Assembly (NCBI GenBank): GCA_947466965.1
Contig: CANIFU010000013.1
Span: 1-51,562 of the forward strand
Length of the DNA stretch: 51,562 nt
Direction of reading: 5' to 3'
From: Bacteroidota bacterium
Lineage (GTDB): Bacteria > Bacteroidota > Bacteroidia > 2-12-FULL-35-15
Shown here: positions 1 through 8,294 of the stretch, in pieces
How the letters are laid out: every line of letters begins with the position of its first letter
Numbering within the stretch: position 1 is the stretch's first letter
Notes under the pieces: model-generated
Told to the model about the DNA's origin: nothing
Database searches by the model: none
What the model saw: only the letters and a program-made list of their open reading frames with translations
Program-made: the position numbers and the translations under genes

Positions 1-1082
1 CCCGTTAACGAAGAATAAGTTGTATCTCCGTTGATAGAAGCTCCACCATTATCCCAATCAGAAAATTCAAACATGCCGGTTGAAGCTGAATTTGCAGAAA
101 CACCGTTTGCTGTTACACTTGTAAACGTGATCGATGAATCGACTGCTTCAGGAGCAGCCGTTGGATCTGTTGTTCCAGAAGTAGTGGTAACGCCTCCGAA
201 TGAATATGTTGCCGAAAGTGTTTTTGAGTCACATGTGTAATCATATCTGTTTCCACATGAACGGCGACCTTTAGTTATTGGTGTGTCATTCACGCCATCG
301 TCTCCGCAACCTACCTCTGGTTCATTGGTTGAACCCCATGTGTGAGGTAAATTTAGCCAGTGACCAATTTCATGCGTTAATGCTCTTGATCGTTCAACAG
401 TATCCGTTGGTGTAAGTGAACCCGTTCCGATACTACCAATGAATTCGTGTTTAATGATAATGCCGTCAATTGGTTCCATATACCAAAGATGCGTTGCACC
501 TGGATAATACGCATACCCTGCTGTTTCAACACTTTCCATCGTTTTGACAACCCAAACATTTAAGTATTTAGAACGTGGCCAAGGGTTTAACTTTGATTCG
601 TCATTTGCTTTGTTTGTTTTATGTGAATAGATTCTGTCGATTCCATTTGTACAATTTCCATTCGGATCAACTTGTGCTAAACGGAATTCAATTTTGGTAT
701 CAGCAGCTAATCCCTTAAAAGGAGCAACAATTGCTGCAGTATCAGCATTCAATTTGCGGAAGTCGCGATTCAAAATAGCAACCTGGTCAATGATTTGCGC
801 ATCAGAAATGTTTTCAGGTCCATTGGTGTGGATGATATGAAATACGATAGGAATAATGTAAACCTGCTCTGCCGACCTGTTTCCTTGTTTTGCTTTTATT
901 TGCTCATCAAGTATGGCATTATAATCTGCTTCTGCTTGCTTCAGCTCAGGGTGCTGTTCATAAAGTCGTTGATGGGCCTGTGTCGTTCCACATTGGTATT
1001 GACCTTGGGCAGAAATTGTATTTTTACCCGCGAAGTAAAAAAAAGAACCTAAAAAAAGGCAAGTGAAGAGATTTGTTTTCAT
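1..1082 (-). CDS. Secreted M43 (pappalysin-like) zinc metalloprotease, 3' end cut by window edge
   Basis: The frame is open from an ATG at 1082 to the left edge, so about 360 residues are visible and the C-terminus is missing. The protein starts with a signal peptide ending near residue 26 (ISAQ). The zinc motif HEIGHWLNLPH lies at residues 237-247, with the glutamate base at 238 and the third zinc histidine at 247. It is followed by CGDDGVNDTP, a known M43 signature. The Met-turn of the family has not appeared by the window edge. Instead a Gly/Thr/Ser-rich stretch follows, which looks like a domain inserted in the catalytic unit. Secretion is certain from the signal peptide; T9SS export is likely for this phylum, but the C-terminal sorting domain would be outside the window. 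The substrate is unknown. A weak -7 box (TACATTCG, minus strand, 1134-1141) lies about 50 bases upstream. Confidence 0.88.
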   Translation of the reverse strand, partial: MKTNLFTCLFLGSFFYFAGKNTISAQGQYQCGTTQAHQRLYEQHPELKQAEADYNAILDEQIKAKQGNRSAEQVYIIPIVFHIIHTNGPENISDAQIIDQVAILNRDFRKLNADTAAIVAPFKGLAADTKIEFRLAQVDPNGNCTNGIDRIYSHKTNKANDESKLNPWPRSKYLNVWVVKTMESVETAGYAYYPGATHLWYMEPIDGIIIKHEFIGSIGTGSLTPTDTVERSRALTHEIGHWLNLPHTWGSTNEPEVGCGDDGVNDTPITKGRRSCGNRYDYTCDSKTLSATYSFGGVTTTSGTTDPTAAPEAVDSSITFTSVTANGVSANSASTGMFEFSDWDNGGASINGDTTYSSLT

Positions 1083-1228
1083 TATCGTAATGATTTAGTT
1101 ATTTTATTAATTGTAATTCTTAAAACAATATTACGAATGTAAAATTTTAAAAAAACAAGCTTTTTCTGGAATGGTTGTTTTTTTTATTAAACGGTCGTTT
1201 TAGATGTGTTTTAGGTAAGAAAATAATA

Positions 1229-1255
1229 AAAAAGGAGCCATTGAGGCTCCTTTTT
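1229..1255 (-). terminator. Rho-independent terminator of the TonB receptor gene
   Basis: Perfect 11-bp stem (1229-1239 pairs with 1245-1255) around a 5-base loop. On the minus strand it is followed by a T-rich run. It lies just after the stop of the receptor gene and separates it from the protease gene. Confidence 0.85.
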
Positions 1256-1276
1256 AAATTTAAAATAGATGACTGG

Positions 1277-3604
1277 TTACAATTTTATTCTTATTGCACC
1301 CATTATATTTCTTCCTGCCGAACTAATTCCCGAAGCAAACATTCTGTAATGAGTATCAAAGAGGTTTTCTACACCGAGATTAATTGTAATTTTTTTTGTA
1401 ATATGGTATGCTGTCTTGATGTTAAAAGTAACCCAGCTAGGCATATATCCGCCAACAGGATCTGCTGAATATCCTTCATTGTCTTCGGTTCCTAAGCTGT
1501 AATCTTTGCCTGTTTTTGCAGCACTGTAGCGGACATATATTTCACTTTCAAATTTTTTGAAATGATACAATAGGCTGGATTGTCCGAAAAGGGGAGGGAT
1601 ATGATCCATTGGCACAATTGTATCGTGTTTCTCACCATTTATAGCTGTTAATTCCTGGTTATATTGACCTAAGGTATAGGTAAGGCTGGTTCTAAAGGAG
1701 ACATTGTCTGTGAAGTCAGCGCTGATTGCTCCGAAAAGCCCTTGGATATATGCCTCATCAACATTCTGGGAAGCCTTAACTTGTAATAATTCACCATTGA
1801 ATAATAAGGAATCTTTTCCCTCATATTGGAATGCCTTCGTCACAATCGCATTATTCAATAATGTATAATTGTAAGTCGCTTCCAGTTTAATTTTACCATC
1901 CAAGATCGTGGTCGATAAACCTCCTTCAATATTATAGGCATATTCAGGTTTTAATTCAGAATTTGGAACTATAATTTGGCCAGGTTTTGAAACTGTGCTT
2001 CCTGCAGGTACAACTGCTCCTGCAGATTCGTAAACTTTGCTCATGTCATCTACATTGGGTGATCTGAAACCAGAAGATCCTAACAACGTGAAGCGGATAT
2101 TCTTCTCAGGCGTAAAAATTAATCCGATGTTTCCACTAAGAGCACTATTCTTTTGTTTAATAGATGTATAAGGGAATTGAAAATTAGAAACTGCTGCGGC
2201 CGTATCAAATTTGGACGTTAAAGTATTATAAGAAAATCTTACTCCTTCTGATAATATGAATTTTTCGTTGATTTCCCAGCTGTCTGTTACATATGCACCG
2301 ATGTTCATTGTTTGACTACCGGCATTCGGATAACGTGTATCCGCTGGTGTAACTTGAGCGCTCGAATAAATATTTATTTTCGTAGCGGTCGAAATTACAG
2401 AGTTGCCAACAATCTCAGCGCCATAACTTAGTTCATTTTTTTCTTTGATTTGTTTTCTAAAATCAGCGTTGAGAGAAGACACCTTCACCTTTTCGGTATT
2501 TACTGTTTTGTTTCCGCTGCCACTTGAATAATCAGTACTGAATTTTCTGTTGAAACGCTCTTGCGTGATGTCCTGATACGCTGCCGTGATTCTGATATTG
2601 TCAGCTAATTTGCTGGTAGACTTTATTGTCGCAAATAGGGAGAGCAACATACGGTTTTGAGGGCCGTATCCATTTTCAGCAAACTTCAGATTTCCTCCGC
2701 TCCCGGCATCTGTTAAGCGGTCGTAACGATTTATTTCCGATGATGTTGAGTATTGAAGGTTTAGTCCGATATTTATTTTATCAGTTGCTTTAAACAAGAG
2801 TTTTTCCATAAAATCAACTTGTGAATAGCCGCTTCTTTTTTGGATGTTTGTATTCGAATTTTTAATCATACTATCGGCCGTTCCTGAACTATTCTGTCCG
2901 ACATAATATTCGCATCTTCCAAAAGAAGGGTCTGGATTACGTGAATAACCTGTTCGGAGATCATCGAAATCGCTATAGGTAACGCTGGTTAGAGATGCAA
3001 TTTTTTTGAATCCCAAATTAAAATCAAGGTGTCCTGTCTTTTCTTGATTCGCACTTGAATAACGTAAGTTCGAATTTAATTTTAAATTCATTTTTTCATC
3101 TCCGAACAATGGATTTTTTGTGTAAAAATGCATCACGCCTCCAAGCGCATCGCTACCATAGATTACGGATGATGGACCATAGATAATTTCTGTTCTGTCG
3201 AGCATGGCATTGTCTATTGTGATTACATCCTGCAAGTGTCCAGCTCTGTATATTGCATTGTTCATTCTTACACCGTCCACCACAATTAATACTCTATTTG
3301 CTTCAAATCCTCTTATTATTGGACTTCCTCCGCCACCCTGACTTTTTTGAACCATAATATTTCCGGTATTTGAAAGCATATCAGCTGTTGTTTGTGGATT
3401 TGAAAGTTCCAGTTCTTTCGCTTTTATAATATCTATAGAATAGGGGACATCCGATTTTTTTTCTTCTGCTTTATTGGCAGAAAAAACAACTTCGTTTAAA
3501 TTGATTAACTTGTTTAGTATCGTATCTGTTTGAGGGTTTATTTGTGCAATCATATTGCTAATTGCAATGACACCCAATATGGATGAAAGTAGTTTCTTAT
3601 TCAT
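1277..3604 (-). CDS. TonB-dependent outer-membrane receptor (haem/metal type)
   Basis: A 775-residue outer-membrane receptor for TonB-driven uptake. It has a signal peptide (about residues 1-20), then a plug domain with typical elements: a Gly-rich segment with IIRGFEANRVLIVVDGVRMN, and later EIIYGPSSVIYGSDALGG. A beta-barrel follows and ends with ENLFDTHY and a final hydrophobic strand, as in the family. The segment FRSPNVDD followed by VPNSELKPEY resembles the FRAP/NPNL box of haemoglobin/haem receptors, so haem or a metal chelate is the best guess for substrate; this is inference. There is no N-terminal carboxypeptidase-regulatory domain and no SusD partner, so glycan uptake is unlikely. 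It follows a small membrane protein on the same strand, separated by 204 bases holding two hairpins. No clear TAnnTTTG box was found directly upstream. Confidence 0.9.
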   Translation of the reverse strand: MNKKLLSSILGVIAISNMIAQINPQTDTILNKLINLNEVVFSANKAEEKKSDVPYSIDIIKAKELELSNPQTTADMLSNTGNIMVQKSQGGGGSPIIRGFEANRVLIVVDGVRMNNAIYRAGHLQDVITIDNAMLDRTEIIYGPSSVIYGSDALGGVMHFYTKNPLFGDEKMNLKLNSNLRYSSANQEKTGHLDFNLGFKKIASLTSVTYSDFDDLRTGYSRNPDPSFGRCEYYVGQNSSGTADSMIKNSNTNIQKRSGYSQVDFMEKLLFKATDKINIGLNLQYSTSSEINRYDRLTDAGSGGNLKFAENGYGPQNRMLLSLFATIKSTSKLADNIRITAAYQDITQERFNRKFSTDYSSGSGNKTVNTEKVKVSSLNADFRKQIKEKNELSYGAEIVGNSVISTATKINIYSSAQVTPADTRYPNAGSQTMNIGAYVTDSWEINEKFILSEGVRFSYNTLTSKFDTAAAVSNFQFPYTSIKQKNSALSGNIGLIFTPEKNIRFTLLGSSGFRSPNVDDMSKVYESAGAVVPAGSTVSKPGQIIVPNSELKPEYAYNIEGGLSTTILDGKIKLEATYNYTLLNNAIVTKAFQYEGKDSLLFNGELLQVKASQNVDEAYIQGLFGAISADFTDNVSFRTSLTYTLGQYNQELTAINGEKHDTIVPMDHIPPLFGQSSLLYHFKKFESEIYVRYSAAKTGKDYSLGTEDNEGYSADPVGGYMPSWVTFNIKTAYHITKKITINLGVENLFDTHYRMFASGISSAGRNIMGAIRIKL

Positions 3605-3678
3605 TATTTATTTTTGATTAAAATGATTAAATATCTTGTTTAATAACAATTCCAATATATTCAGAATTATTTTGTCAT

Positions 3679-3724
3679 AAGCCACAAAACAAAGAATAGC
3701 GGCAAGCTGTCTTTGTTGTTGCTT
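3679..3724 (-). promoter_or_regulatory. Long imperfect leader hairpin upstream of the TonB receptor
   Basis: The arms AAGC..ACAAAGA and TCTTTGT..GCTT form an imperfect inverted repeat across 3679-3724, with a core of ACAAAGA/TCTTTGT. No T-run follows on the minus strand, so it is not a simple terminator. It may be an operator or an RNA leader element for the receptor gene. Function is not shown by the sequence. Confidence 0.45.
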
Positions 3725-3751
3725 AACTAAGAATCCCGAATATTAAATGGT

Positions 3752-3788
3752 CAAAAAGCTCCCGAGTCCTTTTTGGACAGGGCTTTGA
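3752..3788 (-). terminator. Imperfect hairpin with short T-run after the small membrane protein
   Basis: On the minus strand, AAAGCCCTGTCC and GGACTCGGGAGCTTT pair with one bulge, then TTTTTG follows. It stands between the small protein (stop at 3809) and the receptor start (3604), so it may end the first transcript or act as an attenuator. Confidence 0.45.
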
Positions 3789-3808
3789 GATTTTGATTTC
3801 AAATGAAA

Positions 3809-4336
3809 TTAAACGAACTCAGGAGGCGGAGAGCATGTTTTGGGCGATTCTGAAAGATAGTTTAGTTGAAAAGTTGCAAAGGTACATTTGCTGATGCTAT
3901 CTTGAAACTGAAAGGAAAATGTATGATTGAAGTATATTTTTACAACGTGTTCTGCAAGCTTTTTTGAATGTGAATCATTTTTCTTTTCACCTGAAATAAA
4001 AGTAGTGATGTGTTCGTCTAGATTTGAGAATAATTCATGTTCCTTTTCATCGGTAATACAGTAAAATGTAGTTGAGGTACTGTTTGAATGAATTTTTACA
4101 ATGTCAAAAAGTTCATTGTTGTGATAAAACTCTTTATCCTTTTTGATCCATTGGATATTTTTAAGGTTTTGGTTGTCGATCTTGATTTCAGTTAGTTCAT
4201 CAAGGGACAATCCCTGTTCTATTTTAGATTTTATTTCTTTTCTCGCTTCAACTTGCGCTACTTTAAAAACAATGTAGTATCCCACTGTGTTAAACAGGAA
4301 TATGCAGAGTAAAAATAGTGGGAGAATTTTTTTCAT
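3809..4336 (-). CDS. Small membrane-anchored protein of unknown function
   Basis: 175 residues from the start MKKILPLFLL. The first 22 residues form a signal peptide or anchor; the rest is polar and probably lies outside the inner membrane. The C-terminus ends in CSPPPEFV, with two Cys in the last third. I do not recognise a named domain. I recall similar small proteins with a Cys-Pro-rich tail sitting upstream of TonB receptors in this phylum, which fits its place here and hints at a role in the same uptake system. A start 15 bases further upstream (4351) is possible by frame alone, but that codon lies inside the -7 box TACATTTG at 4349-4356, so 4336 is preferred. Confidence 0.65.
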   Translation of the reverse strand: MKKILPLFLLCIFLFNTVGYYIVFKVAQVEARKEIKSKIEQGLSLDELTEIKIDNQNLKNIQWIKKDKEFYHNNELFDIVKIHSNSTSTTFYCITDEKEHELFSNLDEHITTFISGEKKNDSHSKKLAEHVVKIYFNHTFSFQFQDSISKCTFATFQLNYLSESPKTCSPPPEFV

Positions 4337-4348
4337 TATTTGAATAAA

Positions 4349-4356
4349 CAAATGTA
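4349..4356 (-). promoter_or_regulatory. -7 box TACATTTG for the small membrane protein
   Basis: Exact match to the Bacteroidota -7 consensus TAnnTTTG on the minus strand, 12 bases before the ATG at 4336. It fixes the start choice and implies a very short leader. Confidence 0.6.
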
Positions 4357-4401
4357 AATATATACATTAATAAAAGCAAATGATGTCTTTCTGTCATTTA
4401 T

Positions 4402-4409
4402 TATCTTTG
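4402..4409 (+). promoter_or_regulatory. -7 box TATCTTTG for the rhomboid gene
   Basis: Exact TAnnTTTG match 37 bases upstream of the ATG at 4447. No clear TTG element is seen near -33. It is divergent from the promoter of the small membrane protein. Confidence 0.6.
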
Positions 4410-4446
4410 GTATAAACATTGACTGAAACAGCAGGAATTATTTTTT

Positions 4447-5157
4447 ATGAGAAACACTCAATCCAAATTACTTTTTAGTTTCGTTTATCCGACTTTGTTT
4501 GTGATTATATTGTGGGGTATAAAACTATTTGAAGTTTTAGAAAATATAAATTTGTCCTGGTATGGTTTATATCCAAGAACAATATATGGTTCTCTCGGAA
4601 TATTAACTGCTCCTTTATTGCACGCCGATTTCCCTCATTTGATTTCCAATACGCTTCCTTTGTTGGTACTTGGGCCAATCATTTTCTTTTTTTATAGATC
4701 GATCGCATTTAATGTTTTCTTTTGGGTGTATTTGATGACAGGTATATGGGTGTGGGCAGCAGGTAGAAATTCATATCACATAGGTGCTAGTGGAATTATT
4801 TATGGATTTATTACCTTTTTGTTTTTCAGTGGAATCTTCAGAAAAGATACACGACTGCTCGCACTTTCATTATTTGTAACATTTTTATACGGTGGCGCTG
4901 TTTGGGGTATTCTTCCTTTTCAGAAGGGTGTTTCCTGGGAATCCCATTTGCTTGGTTCGTTAGCCGGATTATTAACAGCATATAATTTCAGAAAAGAAGG
5001 TCCTCCTCCTCGCATATATGATTTGGGTGATGATCTAGAGAACGAAAAAATTGATGTGCGGGGTGATCAATCGTTTCTGCCCGATGAAGATGAGCCATCA
5101 AACGAAACGGTGGTGAATTATACCTACGTTAAAAATAATAATTCCCCAAATTTATAA
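4447..5157 (+). CDS. Rhomboid-family intramembrane serine protease
   Basis: 236 residues with about six hydrophobic membrane segments. Catalytic features are visible: GASG at 113-116 with Ser115 as nucleophile, His167 in SWESHLLG as its partner, and HLISN (His64, Asn68) in the second helix, matching the oxyanion residues of rhomboids. The family cuts membrane-anchored substrates within or near the bilayer. The last 50 residues form an acidic, probably cytoplasmic tail with no known domain. Own promoter at 4402-4409; the next gene also has its own promoter, so it is probably transcribed alone. Confidence 0.9.
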   Translation: MRNTQSKLLFSFVYPTLFVIILWGIKLFEVLENINLSWYGLYPRTIYGSLGILTAPLLHADFPHLISNTLPLLVLGPIIFFFYRSIAFNVFFWVYLMTGIWVWAAGRNSYHIGASGIIYGFITFLFFSGIFRKDTRLLALSLFVTFLYGGAVWGILPFQKGVSWESHLLGSLAGLLTAYNFRKEGPPPRIYDLGDDLENEKIDVRGDQSFLPDEDEPSNETVVNYTYVKNNNSPNL

Positions 5158-5158
5158 C

Positions 5159-5166
5159 TACCTTTG
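5159..5166 (+). promoter_or_regulatory. -7 box TACCTTTG for the ABC-F gene
   Basis: Exact TAnnTTTG match just after the rhomboid stop codon and 44 bases before the GTG start at 5211. Confidence 0.55.
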
Positions 5167-5210
5167 CGCCTTCTAAAAATAAATTTAGAATTTTAATTGG
5201 GTCAATTACA

Positions 5211-7124
5211 GTGAATTATTTATCAGTAGAATCAGTTTCCAAATCATTTGGACTAAAACCATTATTCAATAAAATTAGTTTCGGATTAAACCAAGGTGAT
5301 CGTATTGCATTGATCGCTAAAAATGGTGCCGGAAAATCAACACTTCTGAAAATCCTTGTCGGAAAAGAGATTGCCGATGAAGGTAGTGTTACTTTTCGTA
5401 AAGATATTGTTGTGACCTACCTTGATCAAAATCCAATATTTAACGAAAATGATACGGTATTGGAGGCCATATACAATACCAATAATCCCATGTTGAATGC
5501 AGTTAGAGCTTATGAAGAAGCCCTTACTGCATTTGAAAAAGAGTATACTGATGAAACGTCTGCAAAGCTTGAAGCTAGCAGTGCTCAGATGGATAAGCTA
5601 GAAGCATGGGGTTTCGAAGCAAAAGTGCAAGAAGTATTACAACGGTTAAAAATTGCTTTTTTAGATAAACAAATCGGCATGTTGTCCGGTGGTCAAAAAA
5701 AACGCGTGGCCTTGGCAAAAGTTTTAATTGATGAGCCGCATCTTTTGATTTTGGATGAACCGACCAATCATCTGGATGTAGAGATGATCGAATGGCTTGA
5801 AAATTATTTGGTTTCAAGAGACATGACTTTATTATTAGTAACGCATGACCGTTATTTTTTGGATCGTATCTGTAACGAAATCATTGAAATTGATGACGGA
5901 AAACTGCATCATTACAGAGGTGACTTTCAATATTATGTTGAGAAAAAGGCCGAACGTGAAGCTATAGAAGGAAGTGAGATAGATAAGGCTAAAAACTTAT
6001 TCCGGAGAGAATTAGAATGGGTTAGAAAAATGCCCAAGGCAAGGGGAACAAAATCAAAATCGCGATTAAACGCATTTGAGGATACAAAGGATAAAGCCTT
6101 CAGCGGAAAAACTGAAACGAAATTGGAGTTGGGCGTGAAGATGAGTCGGATAGGTGGGAAGATACTTGAATTTAAAAATATAAAAAAGGCATTTGGGGAG
6201 ACGAAAATTGTAAACGATTTTTCATATATTTTTAAAAAGGGAGAAAAAATAGGTGTGATCGGAAAAAATGGAGTAGGGAAATCTACTTTTTTAAATATGA
6301 TTATGGGTTTGGAAACTCCTGACTCCGGAGAGATTCAGACGGGTGAAACAATGGTCTTTGGTTACTACTCGCAGGAAGGCTTGAAGCAGACGGAAGATAA
6401 GCGTGTAATTGAAGTGGTGAAGGATATTGCAGAGTTTATTCCACTTGCAGATGGCTCTAAATTATCTGCTTCTGGTTTGTTGACTAAATTTTTGTTCCCT
6501 CCAGAAGTACAATACAGCATGGTTTCGAAGCTGAGTGGAGGCGAACGCAGACGATTGTATTTAATGACCATTCTTATTAAGAATCCGAATTTCTTAATTC
6601 TTGATGAGCCCACCAACGATTTGGATATTGTGACGCTGAGTGTTCTGGAGGATTTTCTCACCAATTTTCAGGGTTGCGTATTGATTGTAACCCACGACCG
6701 TTACTTTATGGATAAGATGGTGGATCACTTGTTTGTGTTTGAAGGAGCGGGTGTGCTGCGCGATTTTCCTGGGAATTATACGGAGTACCGAGATAAGAAA
6801 GAAGCAGAAGATAAGCAGGCTGCTAAGTCAGGACAAGAAACTGTTGTTGAAAATAAAATAGCTCCAGAGGCAATCATTGAAAAAAATGTTGCTGAAACTG
6901 CCTTTTCTAAAAAGAAATTTAGCTTTAAAGAAAAGCTTGAATACGAGCAACTAGAGAAAGATATTGCAAATTTAGAAGAGCAGAAAAATAAGATCACAGC
7001 ACTTCTTAATTCAAGTACTGATAATCATGATGATGTTGTGAAATGGAGTGAACAAATCGGAGAAATAATTTCTCGCTTGGATGAAAAGTCGCTCAGATGG
7101 TTAGAGTTGAGTGAAGGTGTTTAA
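5211..7124 (+). CDS. ABC-F family ATPase (Uup/translation-factor type)
   Basis: 637 residues with two ABC ATPase domains and no membrane segments, as in ABC-F proteins that act on the ribosome rather than transport. NBD1 has the P-loop AKNGAGKST, signature LSGGQKKR and Walker B LLILDEPTNHLD. NBD2 has GKNGVGKST, LSGGERRR and FLILDEPTNDLD. The linker between them is charged (ABC-tran_Xtn type, around residues 230-290). The C-terminus (about 555-637) is a Lys/Glu-rich coiled coil like that of Uup, whose length of about 635 residues is very close. The start is GTG; no ATG lies nearby in frame. The first P-loop has Ala where Gly is common, which should be tolerated. Confidence 0.93.
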   Translation: MNYLSVESVSKSFGLKPLFNKISFGLNQGDRIALIAKNGAGKSTLLKILVGKEIADEGSVTFRKDIVVTYLDQNPIFNENDTVLEAIYNTNNPMLNAVRAYEEALTAFEKEYTDETSAKLEASSAQMDKLEAWGFEAKVQEVLQRLKIAFLDKQIGMLSGGQKKRVALAKVLIDEPHLLILDEPTNHLDVEMIEWLENYLVSRDMTLLLVTHDRYFLDRICNEIIEIDDGKLHHYRGDFQYYVEKKAEREAIEGSEIDKAKNLFRRELEWVRKMPKARGTKSKSRLNAFEDTKDKAFSGKTETKLELGVKMSRIGGKILEFKNIKKAFGETKIVNDFSYIFKKGEKIGVIGKNGVGKSTFLNMIMGLETPDSGEIQTGETMVFGYYSQEGLKQTEDKRVIEVVKDIAEFIPLADGSKLSASGLLTKFLFPPEVQYSMVSKLSGGERRRLYLMTILIKNPNFLILDEPTNDLDIVTLSVLEDFLTNFQGCVLIVTHDRYFMDKMVDHLFVFEGAGVLRDFPGNYTEYRDKKEAEDKQAAKSGQETVVENKIAPEAIIEKNVAETAFSKKKFSFKEKLEYEQLEKDIANLEEQKNKITALLNSSTDNHDDVVKWSEQIGEIISRLDEKSLRWLELSEGV

Positions 7125-7126
7125 TA

Positions 7127-7420
7127 TTATAACACAATCTTTTGTTCAACGCTCCACGCTTCTGGTTTTGCACTGAACAATACTTTTGTTTCAGACCAAA
7201 CTTTCGCGAAAACTTCGGAGTTACGATAGTTATTTAAATCGTTTTCGGAGTTCCAATAACTGTATGTAAAATATACTTCCTTCGCTTGAATGTCATTCAA
7301 TAGTTCGAGGTGTTTACATCCAGACATGCTCCGAATTAGCTCTTTTGATTCATTAAAGAGGTGGATGAATTCATCTACCTTTTCTAGCTGGAAGGTCATT
7401 TTAACGATGCGGATAATCAT
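7127..7420 (-). CDS. Antibiotic biosynthesis monooxygenase (ABM)-fold protein
   Basis: 97 residues, the usual size of a single ABM-like ferredoxin-fold domain. Features of the fold are visible: MIIRIVKMTFQ as the first strand, a central helix, then EVYFTYSYWNSENDLNNYR, which matches the WxSxxdlxxYR pattern of the family. Members include small monooxygenases and haem-degrading or structural dimeric proteins, and the actual reaction cannot be told from sequence. Its ATG overlaps the stop of the upstream SAM hydrolase gene by four bases, so the two should be translationally coupled. It converges on the ABC-F gene with only two bases between the stops. Confidence 0.8.
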   Translation of the reverse strand: MIIRIVKMTFQLEKVDEFIHLFNESKELIRSMSGCKHLELLNDIQAKEVYFTYSYWNSENDLNNYRNSEVFAKVWSETKVLFSAKPEAWSVEQKIVL

Positions 7421-8175
7421 AGAAAGCGGATGGTTATAGAATCGTTCAGTTTTAAATTAAGCATGCTGTTTGCTTTGTCTTTATTCATAGCTATTTCTAG
7501 TTGATACGCTGCATTAAATAAGGCAAGTATCTCTCCTTCGGGAACGTCATTATAGTTCTTACTAATTTTACCTATTTCATACCTTGCAAATTCAATTTTA
7601 AATTCTTTTCCTTTTCCAACTTGTTCAAACAATGTTTTGGAAATATTGCACATAACGTTTCCAAAAGAATCGATATACTCAACAGTTCCTCTAATCATAT
7701 CGCCCATTGACGCCGCCCTAAATGGCATGCGTTCTAATAGGTTTTCTTTTACTTGCCCGAGTTGCTCCATTTGTGCACCTTTAGCCAATTCACTTGCAGC
7801 TATTGCAAAAATATCGCGAGTAGGAAATGTAGAAAAGTTTGTAGGTAGTTCGATAATCTTTTCAATAGGTGTTTCCAAAAAAGAAAAAATACCATTGTCG
7901 GCACCAATAAAAAAATGTCCGTCTGAAAATACAATTACATGCGACGATTGCTTTGTTTGTTCGGCCTTAATTCCAATTATATGAATACTGGATTTTGGGA
8001 AGTTTGGGTATGCATTTTTAATAATATAGGCCGCATCTTGTATATTAAATGTTGGAATTTGATGAGAAATATCGATGATTGTGGCATCCGATTGTTTGCT
8101 TAGAATGATGCCTTTAATTGCACTGACATAATGGTCCTTCATTCCTAAATCTGTTGTAAGAGTGATGATTGCCAT
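7417..8175 (-). CDS. S-adenosyl-L-methionine hydroxide adenosyltransferase (DUF62 family)
   Basis: 252 residues. The opening MAIITLTTDLGMKDHYV and the downstream segments DISHQIPTF, FIGADNGIFSFL and YIDSFGNVMCNI are characteristic of the SAM-dependent halogenase/hydroxide adenosyltransferase family. Members of this length hydrolyse SAM to adenosine and methionine using water; true fluorinases and chlorinases are rarer and carry an extra loop that I do not see. The role in the cell is not well established. It is the first gene of a two-gene unit with the ABM protein. A -7 box TATTTTTG lies on the minus strand at 8226-8233. Confidence 0.88.
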   Translation of the reverse strand: MAIITLTTDLGMKDHYVSAIKGIILSKQSDATIIDISHQIPTFNIQDAAYIIKNAYPNFPKSSIHIIGIKAEQTKQSSHVIVFSDGHFFIGADNGIFSFLETPIEKIIELPTNFSTFPTRDIFAIAASELAKGAQMEQLGQVKENLLERMPFRAASMGDMIRGTVEYIDSFGNVMCNISKTLFEQVGKGKEFKIEFARYEIGKISKNYNDVPEGEILALFNAAYQLEIAMNKDKANSMLNLKLNDSITIRFL

Positions 8176-8225
8176 TTGTTAGTAAATTCTGATTTTTTCG
8201 GTTTCTGTTTTACCCTAAGAATACA

Positions 8226-8233
8226 CAAAAATA
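8226..8233 (-). promoter_or_regulatory. -7 box TATTTTTG for the SAM hydrolase/ABM unit
   Basis: Exact TAnnTTTG match on the minus strand, about 50 bases upstream of the ATG at 8175. No clear -33 TTG. Confidence 0.45.
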
Positions 8234-8294
8234 TGTTATTTTCGTGCTTTCGAAGAAAAAAAATCAAAGTTTTTAATTTTATTCTATCCTTAGC

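Noticed and set aside
7417-8175. Possible SAM-dependent fluorinase or chlorinase
   Set aside because: The length and lack of the extra loop fit the hydroxide adenosyltransferase group instead.
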